Positions 1 to 11,155 of a stretch of 64,000 nucleotides of DNA are shown here, piece after piece; positions within the stretch are counted from its first letter, which is position 1; each line of letters starts with the position of its first letter. The stretch comes from Pseudopithomyces maydicus. Its lineage: Eukaryota; Ascomycota; Dothideomycetes; Pleosporales; Didymosphaeriaceae. The notes beneath the pieces are model-generated. The model worked only from the letters and a program-made list of their open reading frames with translations. It did not search any database and was not told where the DNA came from. The stretch is from positions 372,001 to 436,000 of the forward strand of contig JANTUC010000018.1 of NCBI GenBank assembly GCA_026873275.1, in the 5' to 3' direction. The translations under genes were made by a program, and so were the position numbers.

Positions 1-314
1 CGAAAGCCCAGCTGTGGTATCTGCTTCTCTTACCCGAAGCGCAAAATGCTTAATTTCTATAAATGATGAGGCTTACGAAGCCGTGGTATATCCCATTTCA
101 TCCCATTCCATCCCATGCTTTGCCATTGAGGCCCGGGGGGAATAAAAACGCCGTCTATATGCACCCAAAAATGTAATGTGACAAAAGAAACCCAAGTGCT
201 CGACTGTCAAAGTCCGTAGCGCTCACACAGTGAGCATGTGTATGTATATGCATGACTGCATGCCTGCGTGTCAACTCATCCCGTGCACCAAGACGATTGT
301 CCATGGAGTATTCC
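1..314. other. Window edge, downstream flank of the Mpv17-like gene
   Basis: No coding feature is supported here. A short imperfect repeat of TCCCAT units lies at about 90-117. The stretch is the 3' flank of the leftward Mpv17-like gene. Confidence 0.5.
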
Positions 315-1286
315 TCACGCAGCGCACTTCCCCTCATCCGCCTCTTCATCCTCGTCTCGCAATCTCGCCGGCAGCGCCACCACCTCGTGCACATGTTCGA
401 GGTCCTCTCCCGCGGCAGCCCTCTGGTTCAACAGCGAGAGATACGTCTGCCATCCGATAGCGATGACGCCGCCGAAGATGCTGCGGTACTCGATGGGGAT
501 GAACGCGAACGAGAAGGCGGTAACAGCAGGCCACAGCTTGCAGCTATTTATCCACGACACGGGCACCGTATTCTTGATGCGCTCGATCGTCTCGGAGATG
601 CTCATGCCCGTGAGCAGCGACTGCATGCCGAAGAAGTACGAGTTAAATATAGGCGTGAAGAGGATCTGATTCACTGCGACCTTTTTGCGTAGAAACGTTA
701 GCTTTCTTCCTCTCACACAGCGAGACGTCGTAAAGGATAACATACCTTGACCCCCAACGACAGCGTCTTCGACCCATAATTGAACGAATTCCCCAACCAC
801 AAAAACCACCTGTACCCCGGCACCGCCGCCAACCCCCCAATCACCAGCGCCCTCCCCGTCCGCGCCCAATCCCGCTCCACGGCCCACGCCTGCAACCACC
901 CCTTCTCTCCCTCCTCTTCTTCCTCAACGCCCTCCTCCGCCCCAGCCGTCGGCCCAATACTCTGCGCCACAAAGTCACCCACCAGGTATATAACCAGCGA
1001 GCTAATAAACTGCGTCATGTACGGGCGGCGCCGCTGGACGCGCCCATAGGCGCGGAACGGCTCGTAGATGGGCTCGAGCCAGAGCCAGCTGGGGCCCGGG
1101 ATAGTGGCGGCGGAGGAGGGGGCCTTTGGCCAACGGGGCCCGGCGGGCGCGATGCATTGTAGCGCTTTGTGGTCGTGGGAGCGCGGCAGCGGAGGTGCTG
1201 TGTGATGGTCGAGGGGGTTGATGGTGCGGAGCGGAGGTGTGGCGGAGGGCCTGGGGGCGGGGCCAGGCGCGCGTTGGGGGTATCAT
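315..1286 (-). CDS. Mpv17/PMP22 family membrane protein (frame-interrupted in this sequence)
   Basis: Members of this family are small four-helix proteins of the mitochondrial inner membrane or peroxisome that affect metabolite passage; the exact substrate is unknown. Two exons are clear on the minus strand, 746 and upward, then 680-315, split by a 65-base intron (681-745, donor GTATGT, CTAAC branch). The second exon holds the family-typical run VNQILFTPIFNSYFFGMQ and later WPAVTAFSFAFIPIEYR. The N-terminal half reads PSWLWLEPIYEPFRAYGR, then FISSLVIYLVGDFVAQ. Upstream of about 1140 the reading moves to another frame that reads like a mitochondrial presequence ending in KRYNASRPPGP; one base added to the GGGG run at 1135-1138 joins the two. 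A second missing base nearer the start would reach the ATG at 1286 and give 302 residues. Acidic insert EEGVEEEEEGEK lies in a loop. The family call is firm, the N-terminus is not. Confidence 0.8.
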
Positions 1287-2216
1287 GGTGTGAGGGTGTG
1301 GTGGGTGGGCATGTGTAGGTTATCGGAGGGGCATGGTATGGCGAGGGGAGGATGTTGAGTGAATGGAGAATGAGTGTCAGCGGACTCCGCCGTGTGACAA
1401 TTCACCAAGGTTGGCTGGCTGGGCTGCGAGTTTCGGCTTTCGGAATGCGGGACCGGAATGGCGACAGTGCGCTTAAGTAGGCGAGAGAAATGCAGGGAGC
1501 CGCGGCTACCCGCGCTTGGAGAGACACGTCAACGTCGTGTAAGATGATGGTAAGGAGGGCCCAGTGGGTGAGTTGGCAACTGTGGGCTGTTTCTTGCTTG
1601 CGTTGCTCCTTCACGTGCGTCTTTTCCTGCCCAGGTGCCCGGCTAGACTTGGAGCCCATAATTTGACTTGCATGCCCCTTTCCACGTCACATGCACAACA
1701 CATGTGCAGTGTGCATTAGCCACGTCCAACGTTTCGTCTTGAACCATCAGAAGAATATGCATTTGTCAGTTTTCATCTCACTGCCTATTCCATTGCTCAT
1801 GTTCGAAATTATCCATCTGCAATACGCTATTATGTTCTTATTACTCTCCCGACGATAATTGAATGACTGGACGCTCCTCGGGGCCCTCCATCCCCACCCA
1901 TCGCACATGTTGGCCAATCAAAGGGTCTGCCCAAGCACTCTCCCTATACACTTTTCTAGACACACGTCACTTATACAAAACATGCCTGGCAGTACGGCAA
2001 TTAGCTTCACGATTCCATCTATCCTCAGTAATGTCACCTCGAAACGAGACGGGAAGGCTCGAACCACCAACGTCATTATGAAGGCCACCAGAAATCAGAT
2101 AGCAATCTTCACTTCGATAAAAAAATTTGTTATAAATCTCTCCTCCTATTTCTTCTATGTCATACCGTGAGCCCTGACCTTCTTCTTCATCGAGTCGACA
2201 TTTTTCATAACCCAAA
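1287..2216. promoter_or_regulatory. Shared upstream region of the Mpv17-like and hexokinase genes
   Basis: 930 bases between two divergent genes. No gene of its own is seen. A TATA-like TATAAAT lies at 2131-2137, about 80 bases before the hexokinase start. Several short open frames here lack homology and codon structure. Confidence 0.5.
2131..2137 (+). promoter_or_regulatory. TATA-like box of the hexokinase gene
   Basis: TATAAAT followed by a pyrimidine-rich stretch (TCTCTCCTCC), a common arrangement in fungal core promoters, about 80 bases upstream of the ATG at 2217. Confidence 0.45.
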
Positions 2217-3977
2217 ATGCCATCATCCAAAGAGTCCATTGTGCAAGAAAGCGATCAGCGCCAGCGCTCAGAAATGATCGCAACAACCTCACTGTCCCCT
2301 GAGATGGAACGAGAACTGCAAAGACTCGAAGACGAGTTCTGGGTCTCAGGTTCCAAGCTCAAGGAAATAGTTCAGCATTTCAAACAAGAGCTCCAAGAAG
2401 GTACGTCCCATCCCATACACACACCTTTCCCCCTTCCCCTTCCCCTTCCCCTTCACCTTCCGCTTACCTCTCTCAACCCCTAACAACACCCCCAGGCCTC
2501 CAAGCCTACGACCAAAGCATCCCCATGAACCCAACCTGGGTCCCCCACCTCCCCACCGGCACCGAAAAAGGCACCTACCTCGCCCTCGACCTCGGCGGCA
2601 CAAACCTCCGCATCTGCCTCGTAACCCTCCACGGCGACTCGCCCGCCCCAACCCCAACCTCGACCCCACCCTCCAAACCCAAATACGAAACCAAACCCCA
2701 ATCCACACCCCAGTCCCAATCCCAATCCCCATGCCCCAAATACACCCTCACCCAACACCAATACCCGCTGCCCCCTCCCTCAAAACCGCCCCCGCCCCCT
2801 CCCTCTGGTCCCACATCGCCTCCGCCCTCGCCTCCTTCCTCACCGCCCAAGGCCTCACGCACACGCACAACCAAGGCAGCCCGCTGCCGCTGGGCTTCAC
2901 CTTCAGCTACCCGGCGACGCAGTCGCGCATCGACCACGCGGTGCTGCAGCGCTGGACAAAGGGGTTCGACATCCCCGGCGTGGAAGGGCACGACGTCGCC
3001 GCCCAGCTGCGGGGTGCCGTCGCGGAGCAGGGGATCCCCGTGGAGTTGGTGTGCGTTGTGAACGACACGGTGGGGGCGCTGGTCGCGTCGGCGTATGGGG
3101 ACGGGGAAACGATTGTGGGGGCGATTTTTGGGACAGGGTGTAATGCCGCGTATATGGCGCGGGTGGCGGCGATTGGGAAGTTGGGGGGTGAAAATGGGGA
3201 TGGAGGGAAGAAGAGGGATGAGAAGATGGCGATTAATTGCGAATATGGGGCTTTCGATCCACACCTCGTTGTCCTGCCTCAGACTGCTTTCGATCGCCAG
3301 ATAGACGCCGAGTCCCCTCGTCCCGGGCAGCAGCTGTTTGAGAAGATGTCGGCGGGCTTGTATCTGGGGGAGATATACCGGCTTGTGCTGCTGGAGCTGG
3401 CGACGCGGGGGTTGGTATTTGCTGGGTCGAGGGGCAAGCCTGACAGCAACATCAGTGATGGTACCAAAAACGGTGATACTAACCACCAAGAAAAGAAGAA
3501 AGGGGACAAAGAAGAAGAATCCCCAGCGGACAAACTATCCCACCCCTACTCCATATCCACCGCCTTCCTCTGCACTCTCGAAGAAGACTCCACTCCCAAC
3601 TTCTCCCGCACGAAACAACTCTTCCACGACGTCCTCGCCATGGAGGATATATCCGACGCCGACATCGCCGTCTCGCGCCGCGTTGCTGAGATGATAGCTG
3701 TGCGGGGAGCCCGCCTGTGTGCGTGCGGCGTGGCGGCGATATGCGAGATGGAAGGGATCACGCGGGGGCATGTGGCTGCGGACGGGAGTGTCGCGAATAA
3801 GCATCCGCAGTTTAAGAGGCGGTGGGCGAGGGCGTTGGGGGAGATCTTGGGGTGGGAGGGGAAGGGGAAAGGGGAGAGGATCCGATTGTGATTACGAGTG
3901 CGGAGGATGGGAGTGGTGTGGGGTGTGCGATTGTGGTCGCGATGGAGATGGAGAGGAGACGTGCGGTTGAACAGTAG
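2217..3977 (+). CDS. Hexokinase/glucokinase family protein (two apparent single-base losses)
   Basis: Cytosolic ATP-dependent hexose phosphorylation is the family role. Exon 1 is 2217-2400, intron 2401-2495 (GTACGT...CCCAG), exon 2 starts at 2496. The first frame carries NPTWVPHLPTGTEKGTYLAL then DLGGTNLRIC (ATP phosphate-binding loop) and ends at YTLTQHQYPLP. The protein then continues in another frame with SLKTAPAPSLWSHI, FTFSYPATQ, the catalytic aspartate in VNDTVGALVASAY, FGTGCNAAYM, EYGAFDP and EKMSAGLYLGEIYRL. Near 3871 it shifts again to DPIVITSAEDGSGVG, the conserved C-terminal nucleotide-binding segment, stopping at 3975-3977. Adding one C to the CCCCC run at 2771-2775 and one G near 3871-3874 restores a 555-residue protein. 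Unusual are a Pro/Ser/Thr-rich insert after TLHGD and a Lys/Glu-rich insert near residues 395-420, so this is a divergent paralogue rather than the main hexokinase. Confidence 0.88.
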
Positions 3978-4235
3978 GGCAGTGGGTAGGTAGATCGATA
4001 TATACATCACGGTGGTAGATAAAAGCAAGGCAAGGCAAGACATGTTTGTATCGTTCGATGAACTGCTCGATTCCATTCGTCATGAAATGCTATTTACACA
4101 GAAACAAAGGTGGCTGCCTTGCAGCACACATGCAAAAGATAGGGCCCAACCCTATATCCAAGAACATACTCTCAAAAAACCAGCTTATCCGCTAAATGCA
4201 GATAAGAAATGCAGAAGATCGTGAAGGTGAGACGC

Positions 4236-5257
4236 TTAAGCGAAAGCGCGGGCGTGGGCACGCTTGGCGAAAGCGCGAGCGAAGCGCTTAGCGGTGGCAG
4301 AGCCGGTCTTCTTCTCGAGCCACGAGATGAACTCGGTGATGGTGAAGGTCTCGGGGAGGTCAGAGCCGGAGCCGGAGCCAGTGCCAGCCTCAGCGGAGGC
4401 AGTGGGCTCAGCAGCGGGGGCGGTGGCAGAGGGCTGCTCAGGGGTAGCGGGGGTGGTGGCAGTAGGAGCAGGAGCAGCGGACGAGGCAGGAGCAGGGGCG
4501 CTGCCAGAGTTGTTGCCAGAGCCAGAGCCAGCGCCGCTGGCACCGTCCCAGACAGCAGGGCCGGGGATGGTGTAGCCGGCGCTGCCGTCAGCAGTGCACT
4601 TGACGTCTCCGTAGATGTTGCAGAGAATACCGGGGTCCTGGGCGGAGTAGACCTTGGTCATGTCCACACCGGAGGGAGCTCGGCAGTGCCAGAGCCGGTG
4701 ATCTTGATCTGACCGCAGCCGTTGTACAGCTGGGCCTTGCCCTCGGCGCTAGCCTCGTGGAGGGCAATGATCTCGGGGCGGATGTAGTAGTTGCCGGGGG
4801 CAAGGTTGGGGATGGTAACGTCGACGAGACCCTTGTTGTCGTAGAACTTGTCGACGGCCCAGGTGGAGCCGGTAAGACCCTCCTCCTGGATCTTGACCCA
4901 GACCTCACCCTCACCCTTGGACTCAGCAGGGGCCATGTAGACCATGATGGGGCCCTTGTGGGAGGGAGCAATGGGCTCGTCCTTGTCGCCAGAGGCATCA
5001 CCGGCGCCGTCGTTGTGGTGCCACTGGACCTGGATCTTGGAGCCAGCGGCAACCTCGATGAAGTCGGCGGCCTCAGTTCCACCGTTGCAGATCATGGACT
5101 TGGAGGTGACATCGAGGATGGGGTTGTTGGCGTTGGAAGGGGTCTGGACACCCTTGTGCTGGCCAGCATCCTTGCCGTCAATGACGAAGGACTGGAAAGT
5201 GGCGTGGCCGTAGGCGAGCTCGGCAGCGGCGAGAGCGAAAGCAACAGCGGTCTTCAT
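4236..5257 (-). CDS. AA9 lytic polysaccharide monooxygenase (one apparent base loss)
   Basis: Secreted copper enzyme that oxidatively cleaves cellulose or related glucans. The start ATG at 5257 opens a signal peptide MKTAVAFALAAAELAYG, followed by the mature N-terminal histidine (HATFQSF), the first copper ligand. The second histidine lies in VQWHHNDGAGD. The EIIALHEA and QLYNGCGQIKI segments match the AA9 core, with the tyrosine as axial ligand candidate. As written the frame stops at 4658, right after GTAELPP, while the family sequence goes on in the next frame as SGVDMTKVYSAQDPGI and CNIYGDVKC. One base added to the GGG run at 4674-4676 fuses them into 340 residues without introns. A Ser/Ala/Pro/Gly linker of about 60 residues leads to a basic C-terminal module (TFTITEFISWLEKK...RAHARAFA) instead of a CBM1 cellulose-binding domain. 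Confidence 0.92.
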
Positions 5258-6947
5258 TTTGATGGTTGGTGGGTTGTGTGTGGGGGGTTGTGGTGGAAGT
5301 TGAGAGTATGTTTCAAAGGATAACTGAAAGAATGGATAGACGAATGGAGTCTCGAACTGAAAGCGAGTGAATGCTAAAGAGCGTGTAGAAAATGAGAGTG
5401 CAGCTTCAAGCTTGTCCTCTCCATCAAGCAGAGGCTGAGGCTCTTATACTCATCCCACCTCCCGTGCAGGATTGCATCCAAGAACCTGGGAAATGACAAC
5501 GTTAGCGCGGTACCTGCATGGTATTCCCGTTCAGCCGAGTTACGCCAAGCGAATTCCATCTATCTCGCGGGAACTAAGACGATTCTAGTAATCGTGGGCG
5601 CCGTTTAGCTGTCTCAGGGCGATTGAATAGGGCTGGCCCAATGGCACAGCCAAGCTGTTTTGATGAGCTCGTGCCCATAGCACCCTCCGAGCGGCATGGG
5701 ATGCATGCATGGCATTGAGCTGGATCCGTGGAACGTCTCGGCGGTCGAATGATAGTGTGGCTCGAAGGAAACTGAAACGCTCCAAGCCCACTCCGCAACC
5801 ACATGAGTGGACTGGACACAGCAGAGTGCTATGCCTAGGCGATAAACAACACGTCATGCGTGGATAGAGTTTGCAGAAGCATTAAGTTATGCGCCTTCCC
5901 TCTCATCTGTCGTGGCGCTCATATCGGAGTCTCTGCAGTCGACGCCACATACAAAGTGCTTTACCCTTCGTATGCACTGCAATTCCAATGTCCATGGACG
6001 ACGATATTCAATGCGAGTGCTGAGAGTAATCTCCATAGATAGAGACGGCGTTCGTATGTACCACCGATGTGCCAATGTCCATTGCAGCGGCGAGACGCGC
6101 GCAAAAAGAGGGCGAGACGAGGACTTTCATCTCGGCTCGAGAGGCGTGGGGCGGAGGAAAAACGGGTAATAGTGTGTGGTGGAGAACAGTTTTTCCGTGG
6201 CATTGTGACAGCCGTGAAACGGGAACCCCTGCGAGGAGATTGCCGGACCATGCTCGCTTGTGGTTTCAAACGCTGACGTTATTGCCAAGTCTTGGAGGGA
6301 AACGCTCCAGTTTTCATCAACAGAACCAGAGGGCGCAAATGATGGATCCAGGTGCATCCTGGCGGTTATATTGTGGGAGAACGAAATACCAAGTAATGAG
6401 GCCGAACGGTGAATTGTGATGTGCTGTTGAACTAGACCATAGCGCCTTTCCCAACTGTCGGTTCTCGGCCTCCAGTTTAGCGCCGGGCGCCCCTGCAGGC
6501 CTCCTTCAGTCAGACAGCCGCATGAGAAACGCCACCGCTGGCTGACTGGCCGGCGGGACAAGATCTGCCAAGGTTGGCTTGGCTGCTTGTCTTTGGGGTG
6601 CGCTTTCGACCACGGTGCTCAACACCACGGCACGCCTGATGAAGATTCGATGATGATGATGCTCGCTCGACGTAAACACTTGCTATCGAGGTGTGTACAA
6701 CTGGAAAAAGCAAGCGATCGACTGGTGGAAGAAAAATGTGCCGTTGCCGCCAAAGCGCGGGTTTAGCGGGTGACTAGACGTGGGGAATGGAGATAGGTTC
6801 TCTTCTCCAGTTGGTCCTCCACACTGGCGGCTCTGGGGAAAGAGTGGCAATCATGTAGACCCTACAAATATGTAGACAGAGGCGCCCTGAACTGTTCTCT
6901 GTACGCAGCTCTCCAAGTTGTGAAGATCCATCTGTATTTGGATCAAA
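5258..6947. other. Intergenic region between AA9 and sugar transporter genes
   Basis: 1.7 kb upstream of both divergent genes. The part next to 5258 holds the AA9 leader and a TATA-like site at 5441-5448. I see no gene; the open frames on both strands are short and overlap without pattern. Confidence 0.5.
5441..5448 (-). promoter_or_regulatory. TATA-like box of the AA9 gene
   Basis: Minus strand reads TATAAGAG about 185 bases upstream of the ATG at 5257, a plausible core promoter with a fairly long 5' leader. Confidence 0.4.
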
Positions 6948-8602
6948 ATGCCGTCCGACTTTTTCAAGAACCGCAGGGTGTACCTGCTTACGACGGTGGC
7001 TTACACCGGTTCGCTGCTATTCGGTAAGTGCGTTACCATGGCGCAAAGCGTAGAATCTAACCTTTCCAGGTTATGATACTGGGGTAATGGGCAGCGTTCT
7101 CTCCTTGAAAGCTTTCAAACAGGACTTTGGCCTTCCTACAGACTCTTCTGGTTTTGCTAGCGATAAGAATGCATACGTCTCATCAAACGTCGTCTCCCTC
7201 TTGACGGCCGGATGCTTCTTCGGTGCAATTGCTGCTGCATACCTCAATGAGCGCTTCGGTCGTCGTTACTCCCTTATGTTCTTCACGGTCATCTTCCTTA
7301 TCGGGGCAGCCGTTCAAACTGCAGCACACCATGAGATTGGTATGATCTATGGCGGTCGTGTCATTGCTGGGCTGGGTATCGGTGGCATGTCATCCATCAC
7401 TCCTGTTTTCGTCTCGGAGAATGCACCCGCTGAAGTTCGTGGGCGTATCGCCGGTCTCTTCCAAGAGTTCCTGGTCATCGGTTCTACCTTTGCGTATTGG
7501 TTGGACTATGGCGTATCTCTTCGTATACCTGTATCAACCAAGCAATGGCGCGTGCCAGTTGCTGTCCAGCTCATTCCGGGAGGCCTGATGCTTTGCGGTC
7601 TATTTTTCTTGAAAGAATCTCCCCGTTGGCTTATGAAGAAGGGACGGCATAGCGAAGCTGCTGAGTCTCTGGCCTATATCCGCTGCGAGTCTGTGGATAG
7701 CCCAGAGGTTGTGGAAGAGTTGGCGGAGATTCGCGCGGCCATTGAAGAGGAGCTCAACGCCACCGAAGGTGTGACCTGGAAAGAATGCCTTTTGCCTGGT
7801 AACCGCTATCGTTTCGTCACTGGTTTTATCATGATGTTCTGGCAACAGTTCAGTGGCACAAACAGGTCCGTCTCATCATCACCATTCCTTTATACATCTG
7901 CTGACGAAATATATTAGTATTGGTTACTATGCTCCGCAAATCTTTCAGACAATCGGACTGTCGAAAAATACCTCCTCGCTTTTCGCCACAGGTGTGTATG
8001 GGACCGTGAAGGTTGTCACAACAGGCATTTTCCTCATCATCGGCATTGATTTCCTTGGTCGAAAGAAGTCGCTGGTCGGGGGTGCCGCCTGGATGGCGGG
8101 AATGATGTTTATCATCGGTGCTGTCCTAGCTACCAACCCGCCAGATCCCAATGCAGGTTCTGTTTCCAAGGCATCAATCGCTATGGTCGTCATGATCTAT
8201 CTGTATGTCATTGGTTACTCCGCCTCGTGGGGTCCGGTTCCATGGGTGTACCTTTCGGAGATCTTTCCAACTCGTCTTCGTGCTTACGGTGTGGGTATGG
8301 GAGCTGCTACCCAGTGGCTCTTTAACTTTGTCATCACAAAGGTGACACCCGAAGCCATCAATCACATTGGGTGGAAGACGTTCTTGATGTTCGGTATCTT
8401 TTGCTTGTGCATGGGCATCTTCGCTCTGTTTTTCATCAAGGAGACGAAGGGCCGCTCACTCGAGGAGATCGATCTTTTGTTTGGTGATGTCTCTGCTGAA
8501 CAGCGCGCGAAGGATCTGGAGAGCAGCATCGCAGTGGAGAACAAGAAGCGAGAACTCGAGGAGCGAGAAGAGGTACCAGAGGTACCGAAAGCAGACAAAT
8601 GA
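6948..8602 (+). CDS. MFS sugar transporter (hexose/quinate-like subfamily)
   Basis: A plasma-membrane proton-coupled sugar (or quinate) importer by family. Three exons: 6948-7023, 7070-7865, 7918-8602, with introns 7024-7069 (GTAAGT, CTAAC, CAG) and 7866-7917. Splicing restores YTGSLLFGYDTGVMGS and FSGTNSIGYYAPQIF, both conserved in the family. The sugar transporter signatures are present: NERFGRRYS after TM2, RVIAGLGIGGMSSITPVFVSE, ESPRWLMKKGR before the central loop, DFLGRKKS, YSASWGPVPWVYLSEIFPTRLR, and the C-terminal KETKGRSLEEIDLLFG. About 517 residues with 12 expected membrane helices. The tail is rich in Glu and Lys (KKRELEEREE). Sequence alone does not fix the substrate. It faces away from the AA9 gene across a 1.7-kb gap; a shared carbon-source response is possible but not shown. 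Confidence 0.93.
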
Positions 8603-8769
8603 TTGGAATTGGCATGCGAATTAATCGAATAAACGAATGTAATGTAATGGAGATTACGGTGCTCGTAATTGAGCAAGTTAGCGCGGGTTGCGCGGGATAA
8701 CGAATAATGTCTAGGAGTATGTAGCAAGTGCGACATCGGGCACGTGCTTCTCATCCGAAATAGCAACCA

Positions 8770-9400
8770 CATACACAATGAAATAAACTTCGTTTTTTAC
8801 TACAGAACACATTCTACTCTATAAGACCTGATCTTCTTCAAAGTATTCAGAATCTTTTTCACTTGCACGATCCTTTATTTTTTAATACTTATGTATGAAA
8901 TATGCATATAAGGATAGATAAATAAACGCTAATAACAAAACAGTTCAGTTGCAAATTGTACACCTCATTATCATATACTAGAAACAAGATCACTTAGCAT
9001 TTAATAAGGAATTAATATTTCCTCTTCGTTGCAAAACCTGAAATAATCGGTATTTTTACTCGTGTTTTATTATGAAATAATAATAAATTTATCCTGGTAA
9101 AATATTCTCATTATAAAGCTTATTTTACTTATCGACTATACCTTTATGCTGCATATTTCGAATTTTTTTGTTTCTATATACCGTAATTCGGTATATAGTT
9201 TTTCGTTATTAAAAATAAATGGCAAAGCGGGAACGCGAGGGCTAATACCAATAGGAATCCGACCATAACGATTTATTCCAAAGTAAAAGAAAGTCTACCA
9301 ACAATAAATAAATAACACTTGCATAATCTCTTCAGAAAATACTTCCTTCTCACTAATAACCGGTTCAATAATAACATCGGTGACAAAGTTGCTGACGACG
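8770..9400. repeat. AT-rich island, possible decayed repeat
   Basis: Base composition shifts abruptly to strongly AT-rich, with many TA dinucleotides and stop codons in all frames, unlike the flanking sequence. In Pezizomycotina such islands are often transposon remains altered by repeat-induced point mutation (RIP). No transposase or reverse transcriptase remnant is readable, so the origin is inference. Confidence 0.5.
9174..9198. repeat. Perfect inverted repeat inside the AT-rich island
   Basis: Ten-base arms CTATATACCG and CGGTATATAG are exact reverse complements around a five-base spacer TAATT. It could be a hairpin, a relic of a terminal repeat, or a palindromic protein site. Confidence 0.7.
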
Positions 9401-9743
9401 TCTGGGGTCTATATCGTTCGATTTGCTATATGTTTGGCTGTTATCAGTATGATCCAGGTAGATCCTTCAGGCGTTGACGAAAATATTGTAGATGCTGATG
9501 ATGCATTCGATCTGTGTAATCATTTCACAGCTGTCAGAGTGCTTTGGCTCAATACATATCTATGTACATATTTACTGATACCATCCCTATTGTGCAGAAT
9601 CCGTCCAGACCAACTACAATACATTCCCAAATAAAAGATAGGTCGCAACATTAGCTGTTGCGTTAGCAATGCTATTCTCACAACGTTTAGAATCTAAGAT
9701 GCGCGCGCGCGTAAGACACTATACTCCCAGCGCGAACTCGTGA

Positions 9744-9751
9744 TGACGTCA
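9744..9751. promoter_or_regulatory. CRE-like palindrome TGACGTCA
   Basis: Exact TGACGTCA, the binding sequence of CREB/ATF-type bZIP factors (AtfA and Atf1 in fungi), 280 bases before the metallo-hydrolase start. Function is inferred from the motif only. Confidence 0.4.
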
Positions 9752-10029
9752 TCCATCGCTACCGTATCCGTCATGCAGACGACGACCTCCAATGCTGAGT
9801 TCAGCCTTGAAGTCTACATCAACCTACATGTGTTCATCACATCCTTCTGGAGAACATATCACGCTATAAAGCGCAACGTGCCGCTTCAAAATAAAAATAA
9901 AAATAAAAAGAATAGTCCCCTTCGAGACACCACTCCATCAACCGGCTTATCCAGGACCATACAACCTTCCCGCCTTCGAACCACAAAATTATCTAGACCA
10001 CGAGAAATAAACTTCTTCCATCCTTCACG

Positions 10030-11155
10030 ATGCCCCCCTCACCATCACCATCACCCCCACCCCACCCCTGGCATCCCATCCCGCCTTCCCCAGAAAACAC
10101 AACCTGCACCGTCTCCCTCCTCCAAGCCGGCACCCTCAAAATACCCCTCTCCCTCGTCCTCCTCCCTTCCCAAGAGACCTCCCCCTCTACCTCGTCCTCC
10201 TCCTCCTCTCCACCCGACACCCACTACCCCGTCCCAGACTACTGCTTCCTCATCTCCCACCCGCGGACCTCGACAACCCTCCTCTTCGACCTCGCCATGC
10301 GTCCCGACCTCCATAACCTCCCCCCACCATCGTCAAAAACACCCTCCCCAACTTCCCCGCCTCGCCCAAAAGCCCCGCCACCATCCTCCGCGACCACGGA
10401 TCGCCCGCGCAACAACCGGAGAACGTGCACGCCATCGTCTTCTCGCACACGCACTTCGACCACGTGGGGGACGGCGGGAAGGCGGATTTCCCAGCCGCGG
10501 AGTTGTGGCTGGGGTGCACGGGGTGTACGTATGCGCGGCCGGGGTACCCTGCGGAAGAGGGGGCGGCGGTGCTGAGCGAGAATTTTGCGGGGAGGGTGGT
10601 GGTGGAGAGGGTGGTGTCGGATGAGAGGTTGGAGAGGGATGGGGAGACGGCGCGGGTGGGGAAGGTGGCGAGGGGCAAGCGCGAAGGGCGGTACGATGGG
10701 GTGCAGATACGAGAGGAGGAGTGGGTTCCCGTTGGGGCGTTTGAGCGCGCGGTGGATGTCTTCGGTGATGGCGCTGCGTATCTGGTTGATGCACCGGGGC
10801 ATGCGGCGGGGCACCAGATGATGCTGATACGGGTGACGGCGGGGAGGGAGGGCGAGGAAGACGGATTCGTGCTACTGGCTGGGGATGGATATCATCATCC
10901 GGCGCTGTTGGAGGATCCGGGGAGGACGGCGAGACCGCCGTTCGTGAAGGGGGGATGCATTTGGACCCTGAGGTTGCTGTGGATACAATGTGGAGGATGA
11001 GAGCGTTTGCAAAGAGGGAGAATGTGTGGGTTATTGGGGCGCATGATTTTAGTGTTGGAGAGGGGATGGGGTGGGGAAGGGAGGGAGAGGTGGAGGGGTT
11101 GGTGGAGTTGAATGAATGGAGGAAGAAGGGGTGGAAGGGGCATGTGCCGTCGTGA
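10030..11155 (+). CDS. Metallo-beta-lactamase-fold hydrolase, lactonase-like (two apparent base losses)
   Basis: A di-zinc hydrolase of the metallo-beta-lactamase superfamily, closest in layout to N-acyl homoserine lactonase-like proteins; the true substrate is unknown. The start at 10030 opens a Pro/Ser-rich N-terminus, then CTVSLLQAGTLKIPL and PVPDYCFLI. The zinc motif HTHFDHVGD lies at about residues 137-145, followed by DAPGHAAGHQMMLI (third histidine), LLAGDGYHH (bridging aspartate) and VIGAHDFS (last histidine). These pieces sit in three frames. One C added to the six-C run at 10320-10325 joins MRPDLHNLPP to IVKNTLPNFPASPKS, and one G added to the six-G run at 10949-10954 joins ARPPFVKG to MHLDPEVAVD, giving 375 residues and a stop at 11153-11155. 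No introns. No signal peptide is evident, so it is probably cytosolic. Confidence 0.87.

Larger units (their letters stand above)
8603..10029. other. Gene-free region containing an AT-rich island
   Basis: 1.4 kb without a supported gene. It contains the AT-rich island (about 8770-9400), a perfect inverted repeat (9174-9198) and a CRE-like motif (9744-9751). A GCGCGCGCG run lies near 9702-9710. Confidence 0.5.

Noticed and set aside
2575..3489. 304-codon open frame antisense to the hexokinase gene
   Set aside because: It is a shadow of the strongly biased codon use of the hexokinase exon and resembles no protein.
9380..9634. 84-codon open frame next to the AT-rich island
   Set aside because: No domain, and composition follows the AT-rich background.
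9740..10624. 294-codon open frame overlapping the start of the metallo-hydrolase gene
   Set aside because: Low-complexity Pro/His/Ser product caused by C-rich sequence in the wrong frame; the zinc motifs lie in other frames.
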